A stretch of DNA of 64,000 bases. It comes from Camellia lanceoleosa (Eukaryota > Streptophyta > Magnoliopsida > Ericales > Theaceae). The stretch spans positions 43,222,190 to 43,286,189 of the forward strand of contig CM045761.1 in the NCBI GenBank assembly GCA_025200525.1. The letters are read 5' to 3'. Positions 1-13,000 of this stretch are shown piece after piece. The translations under genes and the position numbers were made by a program. The notes under the pieces are model-generated. The model did no database searches, was not told the DNA's origin, and saw only the letters and a list, made by a program, of their open reading frames with translations. Within the stretch, counting starts at the first letter, position 1; each line of letters opens with the position of its first letter.

Positions 1-314
1 ATTTGTTTTGGAAGAATACGGGGAGCACTAAAACAGTAGTCAGGCTTAATATAATTGAGTGATGAACAAGAAAGATTAATTATGCGCCACTTTAATGCCT
101 AACTTTTTAACATCATGAGGAATGCCTTTCATGTTCTTAACAAATACAAGCAAATGAGGGACAAAGCTATTACCCTTTATCAACATTTGTTGAGAGAGAA
201 AAATAACAACAACAATAGAAGAGCTCAGTAAGTTGGCTTTTCTTTCTGTGGAATATGTATACCAATTGAAATTTGGGTGCTGGATGGATGTTGTGAAATG
301 CCCATCTAGATAAG

Positions 315-1025
315 GTATGAACTTAGTGCTAAACAAAATTACTTAAATATTTTATATGGGTAGAATGATATCTACTACAGTCTAAGAAGCACGGAGACTT
401 CTAAGAAGGTGACGTATCCGTGTCGGACACCAACACTTTTTGGACACTCTTAGGACATGTGTCCGACACTCTTCAAAACGTGTTCTATTTTTAATTTTTT
501 TTTTTAAAAACTCAGGCACTCTTTGGACACTTGGAGGACACACGTGTCAATCACTTAAACACACGTGTCTATCGATTAGACACATATGAAGCTAATTATA
601 AGTTTGAACAAAACAACTTAAGATACAATAATAAAACAAAACTCATAAATTTATAGGAATTAGTGTCATATTGCATTTTTTATTATCTATGAATGATATA
701 TTTATATATATAATATATAATAAATATATAAAATTATATATTTCATGCGTGTCTCCCACGTGTCGTGTCCTGCATTTTTTAAAAATTAACGTATCGGCGT
801 ATCCGTGTCGTATCCGTATCGTGTCATGTGTCCGTGTCCGTGTCCGTGTCCATGTCCATGCTTCTTAGACTACAGTTTCCTTTTATCATTTTTATTTTCA
901 TATTTCTAGATTACCTTGAGGTATGAACTTAGTGCTAAACATTATTACTTCAATATATTTTTTATAGGTGGAATGATATCTACTACAGTCTCCTTCTATT
1001 GTTTTTATTTCATGTTTTTGGGAAT
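315..1025. repeat. tandem duplication of about 110 bp, first copy split by a transposon
   Basis: The stretch beginning ggtatgaacttagtgctaaac occurs at about 314 and again at about 921. Both copies run on through gaatgatatctactacagt into a tttttatttcat tract. If the element at 382-868 is removed, the two units lie head to tail. The element therefore inserted after the duplication, into its first unit. Identity is roughly 80-85% by eye. Confidence 0.7.
382..868. mobile_element. non-autonomous hAT-like element, family R1, copy 1
   Basis: The element begins ctaagaagcac and ends gcttcttag, so its ends are inverted copies (CTAAGAAGCA). It is flanked by a perfect 8-bp direct repeat, actacagt, at 374-381 and 869-876. 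An 8-bp target duplication is the hAT signature. The interior is non-coding and rich in gtgtccgtgtc-type repeats near both ends. A second copy lies at 28580-29037 with a different target duplication. No transposase is visible, so mobility would need an enzyme supplied from elsewhere. Confidence 0.8.
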
Positions 1026-1035
1026 CATTTCACAG

Positions 1036-4000
1036 GTAAAAAGATGTGCAGAAATGTCAAGAAAGCTACGGTTTTTCAAAGATCAAATACAAAAAGCCGG
1101 TCTAATGTCTTCTGCTCATCCTGCTATGCTAGAAGACGTGGAATTGGAGGAATTAGAGGTTCATTTCTAGTTATTAATCCTCATCTACTGACAAGGGAAC
1201 CCTTTTTTTTTTCTCCTTGTAATTTTTATGTTATTTTCCTTTCTTTCTGTCTGGATTTTTTTACCCCCCTCTTCTAGTGCCAGCAATAACCATATGCTAT
1301 AAGAAATCATCAAAAAGTGAAGAACCATTTCCTCTTTCTTGCAAAGGCAATTTTTCTAGAGAACTACTGTGCATTTTTTCTATTAAGTTATGATCTAATG
1401 TGCTTTATTATTGTCTTTCTCTTAATTCCAGATACAACTTGCTGAGCATGAACATGAGTTGATTGAAATGAACCATAACAGTGAGAAACTACGCCAAACG
1501 TACAATGAGCTGCTAGAATTCAAGATGGTACTGCAGAAGGTATTCTTTCTTGCAATTTTCTTGAGTGCAGTAGGCACCGATAACATCTATATGTTGCTTC
1601 TCGATATAAATGCCCTTTTATAGTTATAGAAGTAATGATTATGGGAAAACCTACCATCACTCAAGTGATATATTCAGTTCTCAAATTCAAGTATCTAAGC
1701 TGCTGTTTTGCTATTTACAGATATGTAAATCAAGCTGCTTCTTTGTGTGATCAAAGCTTTCCTGATCATTTGTTGGTTTCTTTTCTTTTGCTATCTCAAA
1801 TATAAAAATACTTGTTTATTAAGTCTTTACAGTGATTGTATCTTCAAGAAATTATCTTTACTTTATATCTGCAGTTCTAGCCTCATTGCTTCTATATTTG
1901 ACTCACTGTAAACATTGGCTCATGAGCCCCAAATTGTCAAGTGATCTCTGTTTTTTCCTTATTAATGTGTTCATTATTTCAGATGGAGTATAAATACATC
2001 ACATACCTAAATCTACTTATATTATTATGAAAGTTGTGGCTAAATAGACCTTTGCCGAATAACTGAAGTTATGTTTCTTGACAATGTATGTATATGAAGC
2101 ATTCCTTTCAAAATCTAGTTTTATTTGCTTTTCTCATGCCTTCACATGGGTGATTCCAGGCAAGTGGTTTCCTTGTTTCAAGTAAGAGCCACGCAGTTGC
2201 AGAGGAAAGAGAGTTAGATGATCATGTGTACTCTAATGATGACTATGCAGATACAGCATCTTTACTTGAACAGGTAATTGGCTGCTTTGTTAAATACTGT
2301 TTTGCATGATTAACTATAAACATGAAATCTTTTTCAGCAATGATTAACATGGTCATTCAATAAATAATTTATTCTACAGGAGATGCGACATGCGCCATCA
2401 AATCAATCTGGTTTAAGATTTATTAGTGGCATTATCAGTAAATCCAAAGTTCTTAGGTTTGAGCGAATGTTGTTTCGTGCAACAAGGGGCAACATGCTTT
2501 TCAATCAGGCACCAGCTGATGAACCAATTTTGGATCCTGTAACAACTGAAATGGTCATCTTTTTCCTTATTTTGATTATTACTTTTTGGATAAATCTTAT
2601 CTCAATTTATTCTTCATTAGAACTTACAATATGAAAATTTGACTAAGTCTACTTTTTTTTATTGCTATCAAGAACGTTGGATGAATTCTTTTACATTAAA
2701 ATTTTTTGACTCTTCAGATATTGTCCATGCAGGTTGAGAAAATGGTATTTGTTGTGTTCTTCTCAGGGGAGCAGGCAAAAACAAAAACAACGAAAATTTG
2801 TGAAGCATTTGGTGCAAATTGCTATCCTGTACCTGAAGATATAACGAAACAGAGGCAACTAACTCGAGAAGTATGCTGTTGAATTTTACTGACTGCATTT
2901 TCAACATGCTTGCAAGAAAGATAATTTGATGATATGTTTATTCCATTTTCCTTATTATTGCTTAGCGGATAATGAAGTGTAGTTTACTTATGACTAGCAA
3001 AATATCTGCTTGTGTTCTTTACAAGAAAGTTAATAAAAAATAAAATAAAAATAAAACTTCTTTTTCTGCCATGCAGAATCCTATGTCAAATACAGGACGA
3101 GAGTTGAGTGAAAATATTTCCATCAAGAAAGTGGTTATAATATTATTCACACTTTCCTGTGACAACCAAGGGTCAAAATTTTGTTTTAGTATGTTGTTGA
3201 AGTTAGCTTGGAAGCGAAAATGTTTTGGAAATATTTTGTAAATGTAAGTTGAATTTGAATGACAAAAGAATTTGAAACGTTTGGAAATAAGTACTAAAAT
3301 CTATATAAATGCTAATACATTCTCAATATTAAATAATTGAGCATGTTGAGGTCTATCACTATTAAGAACTCATAAACAAAAGGTTTAAACTTAGTTGGGA
3401 AAGGTGTTTTTCATTGTAAGAAAAAACATTAGAAATACAAAATTCTAGTAGTAGTAGTAGCAGCAGCAGGGATTAAAAAAAGAAAAAAATACTTTGTAAC
3501 CAAAACTAAAATAAAATAAAACGAGTGACTTAATCATGCTTGTTAAGTTTATCTTCTGTATCTTGCTTCTTCTCCTTTCTAGTTTATCAGAGACTCCAAT
3601 AATCTTTTAACTTTTTCTTTGTTTTTATATCCCTTCTTTGGATACAAAAAGGCAAATAGAAATAATCATTGTTGGATATTCCTAATATATGTTGAACAAC
3701 TCATTGTTCCGTTGTGTTTCGGTGGAGATATTGGAATTTCAATATTCCACTAATGTTCTGTCTCGGTTTACAAACAGAAATGTTTCAGCTGTTTCGATGG
3801 AAAACAACAAAATTTTGTTTCTTGGGGCTGCAGCCTATGGGTTGTGTAGAATATCCCACGTAAATTTTCGTATTTTGAATTAAAACATAATAGTAGGATA
3901 TTCAAAATATGTTTTAACTTTAATTCTACTCAACTATGCTTTAGCGTGATGGGCTGAAATGGTTCATGTATATACTACCTCAATCATAGAGTGCCCTGCA

Positions 4001-7000
4001 AGAGTTTTTGGCTAATAGTTGAACATGTTGGTTGCAGGTTTTGTCACGTCTCTCTGAATTGGAAGCCACCTTGGATGCTGGAATCCGTCATCGAAATAAG
4101 GCCCTTACTTCCATTGGATTTCAGCTAACAAAATGGATGAACATGGTAAGTTTGACGTTATTTTTCAAGAGCATTATGATCTTCAAATATCTGAAGTGGG
4201 AAGGAAGAGTGCAACTTTTATTTGATCCTGAAAAGTAAGTTCAATTATCTTCCTTTTTCTAGGTTAGAAGGGAGAAAGCTGTGTATGATACATTGAATAT
4301 GCTTAATTTTGATGTCACAAAAAAATGTCTTGTTGGAGAGGGCTGGTGTCCAATATTTGCAAAACCTCAGGTACTTTGCTTTCTGCTTATCGCATTCGTG
4401 TTTTGGGTAAGATATTTGCAGTTGCATCCCTTATATATTACATCAGTTTTTATAATGGATAAGGTTTTATTATGTACAGATTCAGGAAACACTGCAACGG
4501 GCAACATTTGATAGCAATTCACAAGTTGGTATAATATTTCACACAATGGATGCTGTGGAATCACCTCCAACATACTTCAGAACAAACGGCTTTACAAATG
4601 CATTTCAGGAAATTGTTGATGCATATGGGTAAGTTAAAATATGTGGCTATGTTTGATTTCTGTTCTTTCCTAATGAAAATTATATTCTTACAATAGAACA
4701 TTGTTTCCTTTGTTATATCATAACTAATGAAAACTTGAAACATTCTATGCAGTGGTTTATGCATATGAGTCTCTTTATTTTGTAATCTCATGCAAATGCC
4801 TTCCAATGTACCAAAACTAGAAAAAAATAATCTCATTTGAATGCATCATGTGATTTAGTGTATCAATTCCTTGCTTACCGTGGTTGTTTTACACAAGGAA
4901 TAAAGATTATGGGAGCTCACTTAAGTTTAAGTTGCACTGAGTTGCCACATCTCGTCTCCTAGTTAACATCATTAGTTTACATAAACCAAGAAGGGAACCA
5001 ATTGTTGGGACCATGTGTATAGCATGTTTTGTCCATTACCACTGGTTAATAATTTTAAAACAAGTGAAGTATCTTTAGTTCTTTACGAACTATAACATCA
5101 ATTTTGTTCTGATTTATTTAACTTTAACATCTTGTGGTTGATTGCACATGCTGTTCATCAATTATAAACTTTTTGGGTATGCTATTTTGCCACTAAACTA
5201 TGTCCTTTGTTTTCCTGTGTACCTGTAAACTTGGACAGATTACTAATACGGCAATCTTTGACAGTGTTGCTAGATATCAGGAAGCAAATCCTGCAGTGTA
5301 TACTGTTATTACATTTCCTTTTCTTTTTGCCGTGATGTTTGGGGACTGGGGTCATGGAATATGCTTGTTGTTGGGAGCCTTATTCCTCATAGCTCGTGAA
5401 AGTAAGTATGGTTCACAGGTATGTTCTCTTTTCAGACAGTTTTTATTTTATTTTATTTTGTTATTATTATTATTATAATTTTTTGAAGCTGAAAATGAAT
5501 TGTGCTATCAGAGACAGCATCTCTACCTATATGAATCTTGTAAATGAGAATGAGATTCAGTGGACAATCCTTGTTTCTTACTAACTCGACCATGTAGTCC
5601 CCCCCAGTACCACGATATGAGAATTCTCATTGGTTGATGATACCACTATGTGGTATCACTATTATACCCAATATTTACTCCTTTTTCATGTGTCCATGCT
5701 TCTTGTTATAGATTCCCAATCTTTTCCGTTGATAAAGGATTAAGTGTTGGGACCTATGTTACATAGATTCGGGTACGGGCGTGTATCTAGAGGTTAGACC
5801 CATAAAATCTCAAATTTAAGGGTACGCGGACTTGGCAAAAAAAGTTCATATTTTTTATTTTATTTTATATTTTTAATCTATTATGTGAGATAAAGTGGGT
5901 GCTATATGTAACATATAGGTGGTGTTTGGCACCACTTTCGAAAGTCCTTCCTGATTGTGAAAGTCCTTCACAAAATCTTTTAGTGTTTGGTGAAATTGAA
6001 AGAAAGGCATTTCAGTGGAAGTGCTTGACTCCAACACCTGTTCCGCAAAAGCTAGCTGGGGCAGCTTCTTGTGTTGACTTCTTGTGTTAAACTGATATGT
6101 TGGTGCTATATATCCAGGTTAATTGAAAAGTAGTAAAATGGTATGTTATGAAATCTATGTTTAATAATAGTTTGTATCAATACTATTAGGGTAAATTACA
6201 AATACATGCCTTGAGGTTTACTTAAAATACGGATTGCTCCTTGTGGTTGGAAAATTATAAATACTCCCTTGTCAGAATTTTTTATTCAACAAAATTAATT
6301 GAAAGAATAAAATTCCTAACTGCTCTTCTATACAATGATAAAATTACCTGAATTATTAATTGAAATAAATTTATGACATCATTAAAAATTATTAATTGAC
6401 TTGATGATTTATTAATAAAAAGGGGCATTTGTTATAAAATTGGAAACTTTAAGGGCTGGAATGTAATTTCCAAAGCTAGTTGAGGCAAATTGTATTTTAA
6501 GCAAATCTCAAAGAATGTATTTGTAATTTACCCATAATATTAATACACATGCATGAACTTGCCATATATTTAAATGGGATGCAGGTTAGCAGGAGTATTC
6601 ATGGTAAAACAAAAATGGTTTATGTATATTATTCCGTTAATTTAAAAAAAAAAATTTGTAATTGAAACTTAAAAAAGAGAATATTCTTCAAGAACTTTCA
6701 AAATGTCCACCTTCCAAACACAATTTTATTGTAGAAAGACCTTTGAAGAACTTTCCTAGAAGTTCATTTCCCAAAAATACTTGCTTTTTGAAGATGATGT
6801 GCCAAACAAGCCCATAGTGTCAATAAGATATTTTATAGCAATTATACAACAATATATAGATATAAGATAGTGTTAAATACAAATATATAAGAAGTGTCTG
6901 ATGAAAAATATTGGACACATATCCTACGCCCTTGTCCAAGTGTCAGGTATCTGACATGGGTATTTGATTAATTTTGAAGAGTCCACGTAATATAGGTTGG

Positions 7001-10000
7001 CACGTTCGACATGATGTGCATCACGATCCCTTATCCATGTTCTACCCAAAAGTATATGGCAAAATTTGAGTGGAAAAACATCGCACATGACTGTTTTCTT
7101 AAGGTTCCCAATTGGTGAATGTGATTGGACATTGTTATCAATCTTCGACTTTGTGTTAGTGATCTAAGCCATGTGATATGGCTCTGGATGTGGCTCAATC
7201 TTCAACCCTAACTTCTTGACAGTGCCTTCGGATGACACATTAGTACCATTCTTAGTATCAAACACCAATGAACATATTTGCCCTTCGCAATTGACCCTTG
7301 TTTTAAACAATTTCCCTCCATGATAATGATCTTCATCACTCTCGAAAACTTGTTTAGTAGTTACCATAAGAAGACGAATAATACACATTAAATCATCTAA
7401 ATCATCAAAGCTCATCTCCAAATTAATGTTAAGGGCTTAGTAGCAGGAATCGTCTCAAATGCTCACGAATTTGAGGAGGAAGCGTGATTTTGCTTTTCTG
7501 AGGAAGAATCGGAGAAGAATTGTGAGTCTAAGGAGGGAGAAACATGAATCTGATTTGTCTCTATCTCTGAGGAAGAATTGGAGAAGAATCGATCTTCTTC
7601 TCTCTCTCTCTCTCTCTCTCGTTTTGTCTATCTTTTTATATACTTTTGAGATCATTTATTATATTATATTTAAAGATAATGACTTTATGTGTTACATCAC
7701 TCTTGCTGATCAAAAAAATAAAATAAAATATCACTCTCCTATTTTTATTGGTCTATGTGTTTTACGGATCCAAGAATATTGCTCCATCATTATTATTGGT
7801 CTGTGTTTTCAAGATTCAATGATATCACTTCATTAATTTTTTGGTCTTTACGATTTAAAGTTTCAATGATAATGACCTATTATTATTTTTATTTATAGAC
7901 AGCTAGTTTGATGATAATATTAATGAGAATGAATTAAAATATTATTATAATGTTTGAATTTATTAATTTATGTTGTTTTCATATTTAGAACGAATTTTTA
8001 TTTGCTATTCTTTTTTAAAAAATATTTTTTATGTTGTATTTAATTAATTAAATATTACATAAAAATAAAAAATTTAGAACTCATTTATAACATATATACA
8101 TGTCAATTAAAAAAAAAAAAGTTTATGTAGATAAATTAAAAATAATTTCAATAAAAATAATATATAAGCGCTGCCAAACTAACACTCTTTTAAGTGGTCA
8201 CGCTCGCCCGCTCCCGCTTCCGCTCCTATTTCGTGCAACTAAGGTTAAGGGGATTATAAATCTCTTCTTCAAGTAGTGGTTCATTAGGCTCCTTAGCCTC
8301 CTCTGGTATTTTCCTTTCAACCATAGCAACTGACTTGGTAGGGCATTGAAAACAAAAATGACCATAACATTTTAGAATTGGAATTACTACTTACTTGAGA
8401 CAATGAAGATGAAGCACTAGGATGCGGTGGCTTGTTGAAAACATAATGCAGCTTGCCAAGAAACTTACCTTGATTTGATTAGGAGGAACCGCGATAGCGC
8501 AAATTCTAACTCAATTAAATCAATGAGATTACGTATATATATATAGGCTAAAAGGCTCGGAAGAAGAAGCAAGAGAGTCAACACAAATTCTCATAAAATT
8601 AACTCTATTAAATAGATTATAGATATATTTATAGACTAAAAGACTCATACTTCTATAAGCCAGGACTCTAATTCAAAAACTACGAATATTTAGTACCTAC
8701 AAATATTCTAGACCAACTATGATTATTACTTATAGTTCTACTCCAACCATGTTATGAATTCAAAATAAGACACTTTGACCCTTTTGACTACTAAGACTAT
8801 TCTAGACATTATAAATCTCGTATCTATTGACCTATTTAGTAACTTGACCAAAAAAGAAATCTCATAGGCAACCCCTATAACCCATGGGAGCTTCTATTTA
8901 CACACACCCATTCCCCTCTTTACACATCTTTTTCAATAAATAATTGGTTCGGAAGTAGATTTCCGAAAATAAGCAATTGGTTCGGAAGTAGACTTCCGAA
9001 AATAAGCAATTGGTTCGGAAGTAGATTTCCGAATGTGTTTATTTGATGTCTATAATAATAATTTCACTTGAAAAAAATTTTTATAATAAAAATAATTTTT
9101 ATGAGGTGTGTGCAAAGAGGGGAAGTTGGATGTGTAAATAGAAGCTCCCATAACCCATGTCCAACAAATTATGAAATTACTAAAATAACCTTAGCTACTA
9201 AACACTTCCACGAACACTTCTCTTTAAACCAAAAAGGCTTCTTGATGATTGCAAGACCCTTAACTTTGTTTAGATCTTCCAAAACCTATCATACTTGTTT
9301 AGCCATGCATTAGAGGTTGCATCATATACACTCTAACTTGAGTATTTGTTTCCTGTCAGAAACTTGGAAGTTTTATGGAGATGCTATTTGGTGGCCGCTA
9401 TGTGCTCCTTTTGATGTCGTTGTTTTCAATTTATTGTGGGCTAATTTACAATGAGTTCTTTTCCGTTCCTTTTCACATATTTGGAGGATCCGCTTACAAA
9501 TGCCGAGATACTACATGCCGGTATATATTGTTTTAACCTTTCTTTTCTCCTAATAAATCTCCTAATGAAATAAATCTAATTATTTTCTTGGTTGCCTATT
9601 ATGTTAGGTTTCCAATGCCTTCTTTGTTAATGTAAACTCTAGGCCTTTTTGAAGAGGAGATATAATGCTTGATTACATTTTTAGAGCTGCTTGTGGCCCT
9701 GAATGGATTTTCTTATCTTTTTGGTGCTGTCTGTGTGTTGCCTTTTTTTTACTTTTTGTATAAATTGGTGAAAATTCCTGTAGTCTTTTTATGTCAGTTG
9801 TGTACAATCACATCTAGGGTGGCCATAGGTAAGTTTGATTCAGGTTGGTGTCCAACCAAGGATCAAACTGATCCACCTTGGTTCTCCAAAAATTAGAATT
9901 AAGAATCAAACTGTAAGATGAGAAAACCAAACCAAACTGATCAACTGTGAGTTAAAAACAATTAATATAAAGAGCTAAATAAAATAATGGACAAAACTTT

Positions 10001-13000
10001 TATGTTGCTTTTCTTGTTGGTTTATAGTACCAAATAAAATAATGGGCCTAACCTTTATGTTGCTTTTCTTGTTGATGAGATGTTTTTGCATTCTCAGCTC
10101 ATCAATTCAGGTTTGTATATTTCTGACTGGTGTCAACCCTCCCTATGTCTCTGGCTCGTATTTGGAAGTGCATTGAAGAGGAAGATAAATGACAAAGATG
10201 ATGGAGGAGAGAGACAACTCAAGAGAAAGGAGATGGAAGGTGGTGGTGACCAGTGATGGAGGTAGGCTGGCTGGAGGTGGAGGAGAAAAGGGAGGGAGCA
10301 TAAGAGAGAGAAAGAGAAAAGCGAGGCAGAGAACAAAGAGAAGTAGTAGGACTCAGAGGAATGGGAATGTGGCTGCAGCAGTGCAGCAGTGAAGGTGGCA
10401 CTGAGCTGAATGGTTGATGGCAACATGGGTTGTCGGATGTGTGGATGGTGGCATTTGCAGGTGGCTATGGCCAAGACCCACCCCCTCCCAATACTTGTTT
10501 TGTAGTGAAAGAAAAAGGTGAAAAGAAAAAGAAGTTAGAGATTCGAGATAGCATAGAGAGTGATGTTTGTAATCTAAGGGAAAATGTTGGGTAATGATTG
10601 AGTGTTGGAAAGTTTAACCATTTTAAATTAAAATATGGTTGGTTCTCATGTTGGTTTGGGTGACTCAAGCTAACTTGAGAACCTAATCGACCTGGTCGGG
10701 TTGGCCATTTGTAGACCACGAACCAAACCATGACCCTTGTATAACTGAACCAATCTAACCCATAGCGGTTGGGTTGTTTAGGTTTGTGGGTTTTCTGAGT
10801 TGGTTGAACACCCCTTCAATTCACATCTATGATATCTATGCTTTAGAATGTGGTAGCTTGGATCAATAGCAAATTTGGCTAGGCTAGCTGACCATATTTT
10901 AATTAAGAATGTGTTAAGGGTTGGCTTTAGTGCACTAGGATTATTTGATCTGCAATTAAGACATAAATGACTGTTGACCTGGTCTATAGGTGGCGATTTT
11001 ATTTTTCAAATTTTAATTTTAGTTGCTCCTTGTCTTGTAGTCAATTTTGTAATGTGGTCAAGGGTGATTTAAGTTTTATTAAGTAGTAATTTGATTCTTT
11101 GTCAAGATAACTAGGGTCGTAATATCAATCAACATCTGCACTTTCGTGTTTTTGAATTTCAATTGGATCATAATGTTATGTTCTCATTGTGGTTATTTTT
11201 GATAATACAATAAATTTGTATGTTATGTTTTCACTAAGAAGCATGATTATAACACAATACAAACACACCAACATGGCAATTTTAAAAAATTTAGGACACA
11301 ACACACAACACTATATATATCTATATATACTATGTAAATGACAGTAGTTCATTTTTATTATAGAAACAAATTTATATTTTGTTATATCTAAATCATGGTT
11401 TTAAATCGTGATATCGGGACACGTAGTAGTATCGGTTGTAGTTGATATTAGAAGTATTGAATGATACATATTGGGAATTGGGTGTCGTGGTTGTGAACTT
11501 TTCAAAATCATCAGCAATCTCTCTAAAACTCAATGATATTCATTTTTTTTTATTATCTTTAGTTTAATTTGTCACATTGTATTCAATATTTTGCTACACA
11601 GTAGTATTTTTTTACTATCAAGTGATCTACATAAAATTTAAGTTATTTTGTCATGATCTTCAATTCTTTCATCAAGACTGTCTTTTTCTTTTAAACCTGT
11701 CCCTCTGTGCCACGATGAAAAAGCATGAAGAAACTATGCTAATTTGAGGCTATAAAGTGGGCTTCCCAGGACTCATTTCTCCATTAGAAGTACAAACCCA
11801 CGTGGTTTCATAGGAAGAGCCTAGCTATTGTGTTATGCTATAAATGCCCTAGCTTGCTCAACTTTTGTGTAATCCCACTTTTGTGGTAGATGTTGGCATG
11901 TAGGCCTCAATGTCATAAAATGCCATGTGTTACCATAGTGGAAGCACAAATGGGCAGATTCAAAGAAAGAAGTTGAAGTGTTACATATAAATTTGTGTCA
12001 TTGCCGAACTAGCCTGAACTGGCTTGGTTTCGTTAGAGAATCGGTATTTCCAACTTTTTCAGTCTGATATGTATTGGACAACTGGCCAGTTCGCATGGGA
12101 ATTCTTTCTCACCACTATATCGGTTTGTATTGATTTTCCGATATGTACTGACTGTTAAGCTACGAACCAGCAAGTCTAAATACTAAGAAATCATTTTCGA
12201 CATTCTATATGTTAGAAAAGAAGCATGAACAAGCTAATTAGAAGTTTGAGGCCTTAGGTTTTCCATAGGCATACAATCCTGAGGAGTGATTAATAGGTTT
12301 TGAATCCATGTTGTTTTGATTTTATTGGCATCAAGTTATTTTCTTCAAATTTACAATGTGTTTCATGGATGAATAAGCATCCCCAAGTGTCCAGGACATG
12401 TCCAATTCTGAAAGATTAATGAAAGTAATAATAGGTCACATTTGTCCAACACATGTTGGGATGTGTCTTACGAGTGTCGGTATCCAACACAGACATAATG
12501 CCTTCTTAGAAGTATCTGTACTCTGTAGTGTTTAGTTTGGCCACAGATCAACTGTATGCATAATTTTGGTCATATCTAATTTTGTCTAACTCGTTTGAGA
12601 ACTGGTTATTTTAGTGACTTTTTGGCATTTTTTGGCTAAAATATGAGATAAAAAAAATTAGTATGTTTGGAATAACTTTTTGGTTTTTTACGAAAAGATG
12701 TGCAAAAAGTAGAGAGAACATAGAATCTTTGACTTTTTGGTATAGGTTATAGGCTTTTTGATTTTTTTAGAAACTTTATGACTTTTTGGCTAAAACACTC
12801 GCATGCCAAACGAGGCATGGTCTTCTACTCATAATCAATCATATATGTTGTTACTCTCCAATCGCCCATCCTTCAATTGATGGAGATTTTCAGTTAGTTT
12901 TTACTATTTTATATATTTTTTTCTTTTCTTTTCCTGTTACTCTTATTTTTCCTAAATCTAATTGTAATGCCATGCAATACTTAACAAGAACTATTTTCTT

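Larger units (their letters stand above)
1..1035 (+). other. intron 1 of the V-ATPase subunit a gene (left end cut by the window)
   Basis: This is non-coding sequence immediately upstream of the first visible exon, ending in the acceptor ttcacag at 1029-1035. None of the conserved N-terminal coding of subunit a (about 60 residues) can be found here, so the first exon must lie left of the window. The intron holds a short tandem duplication and a 487-bp hAT-like element, both described separately. Confidence 0.75.
5754..6995. mobile_element. hAT-like element, family R2, copy 1, carrying nested insertions
   Basis: The ends are inverted copies: ctatgttac at the left, gtaatatag at the right. The flanks gttgggac (5746-5753) and gttggcac (6996-7003) match at 7 of 8 positions, an aged hAT-type duplication. 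The outer parts (5754-5918 and about 6811-6995) align in reverse orientation with 26511-26881, including the stretch around gtccaagtgtc and ttgccaagtccac. The interruption at 5919-6810 is absent from that second copy, which demonstrates a nested insertion. The element lies in intron 9 of the V-ATPase gene. Confidence 0.7.

Noticed and set aside
10133..10474. A 113-residue open frame on the minus strand in intron 10, with a 67-residue frame on the opposite strand.
   Set aside because: Low-complexity purine/pyrimidine-rich sequence, no recognisable domain, and it lies inside a candidate transposon.
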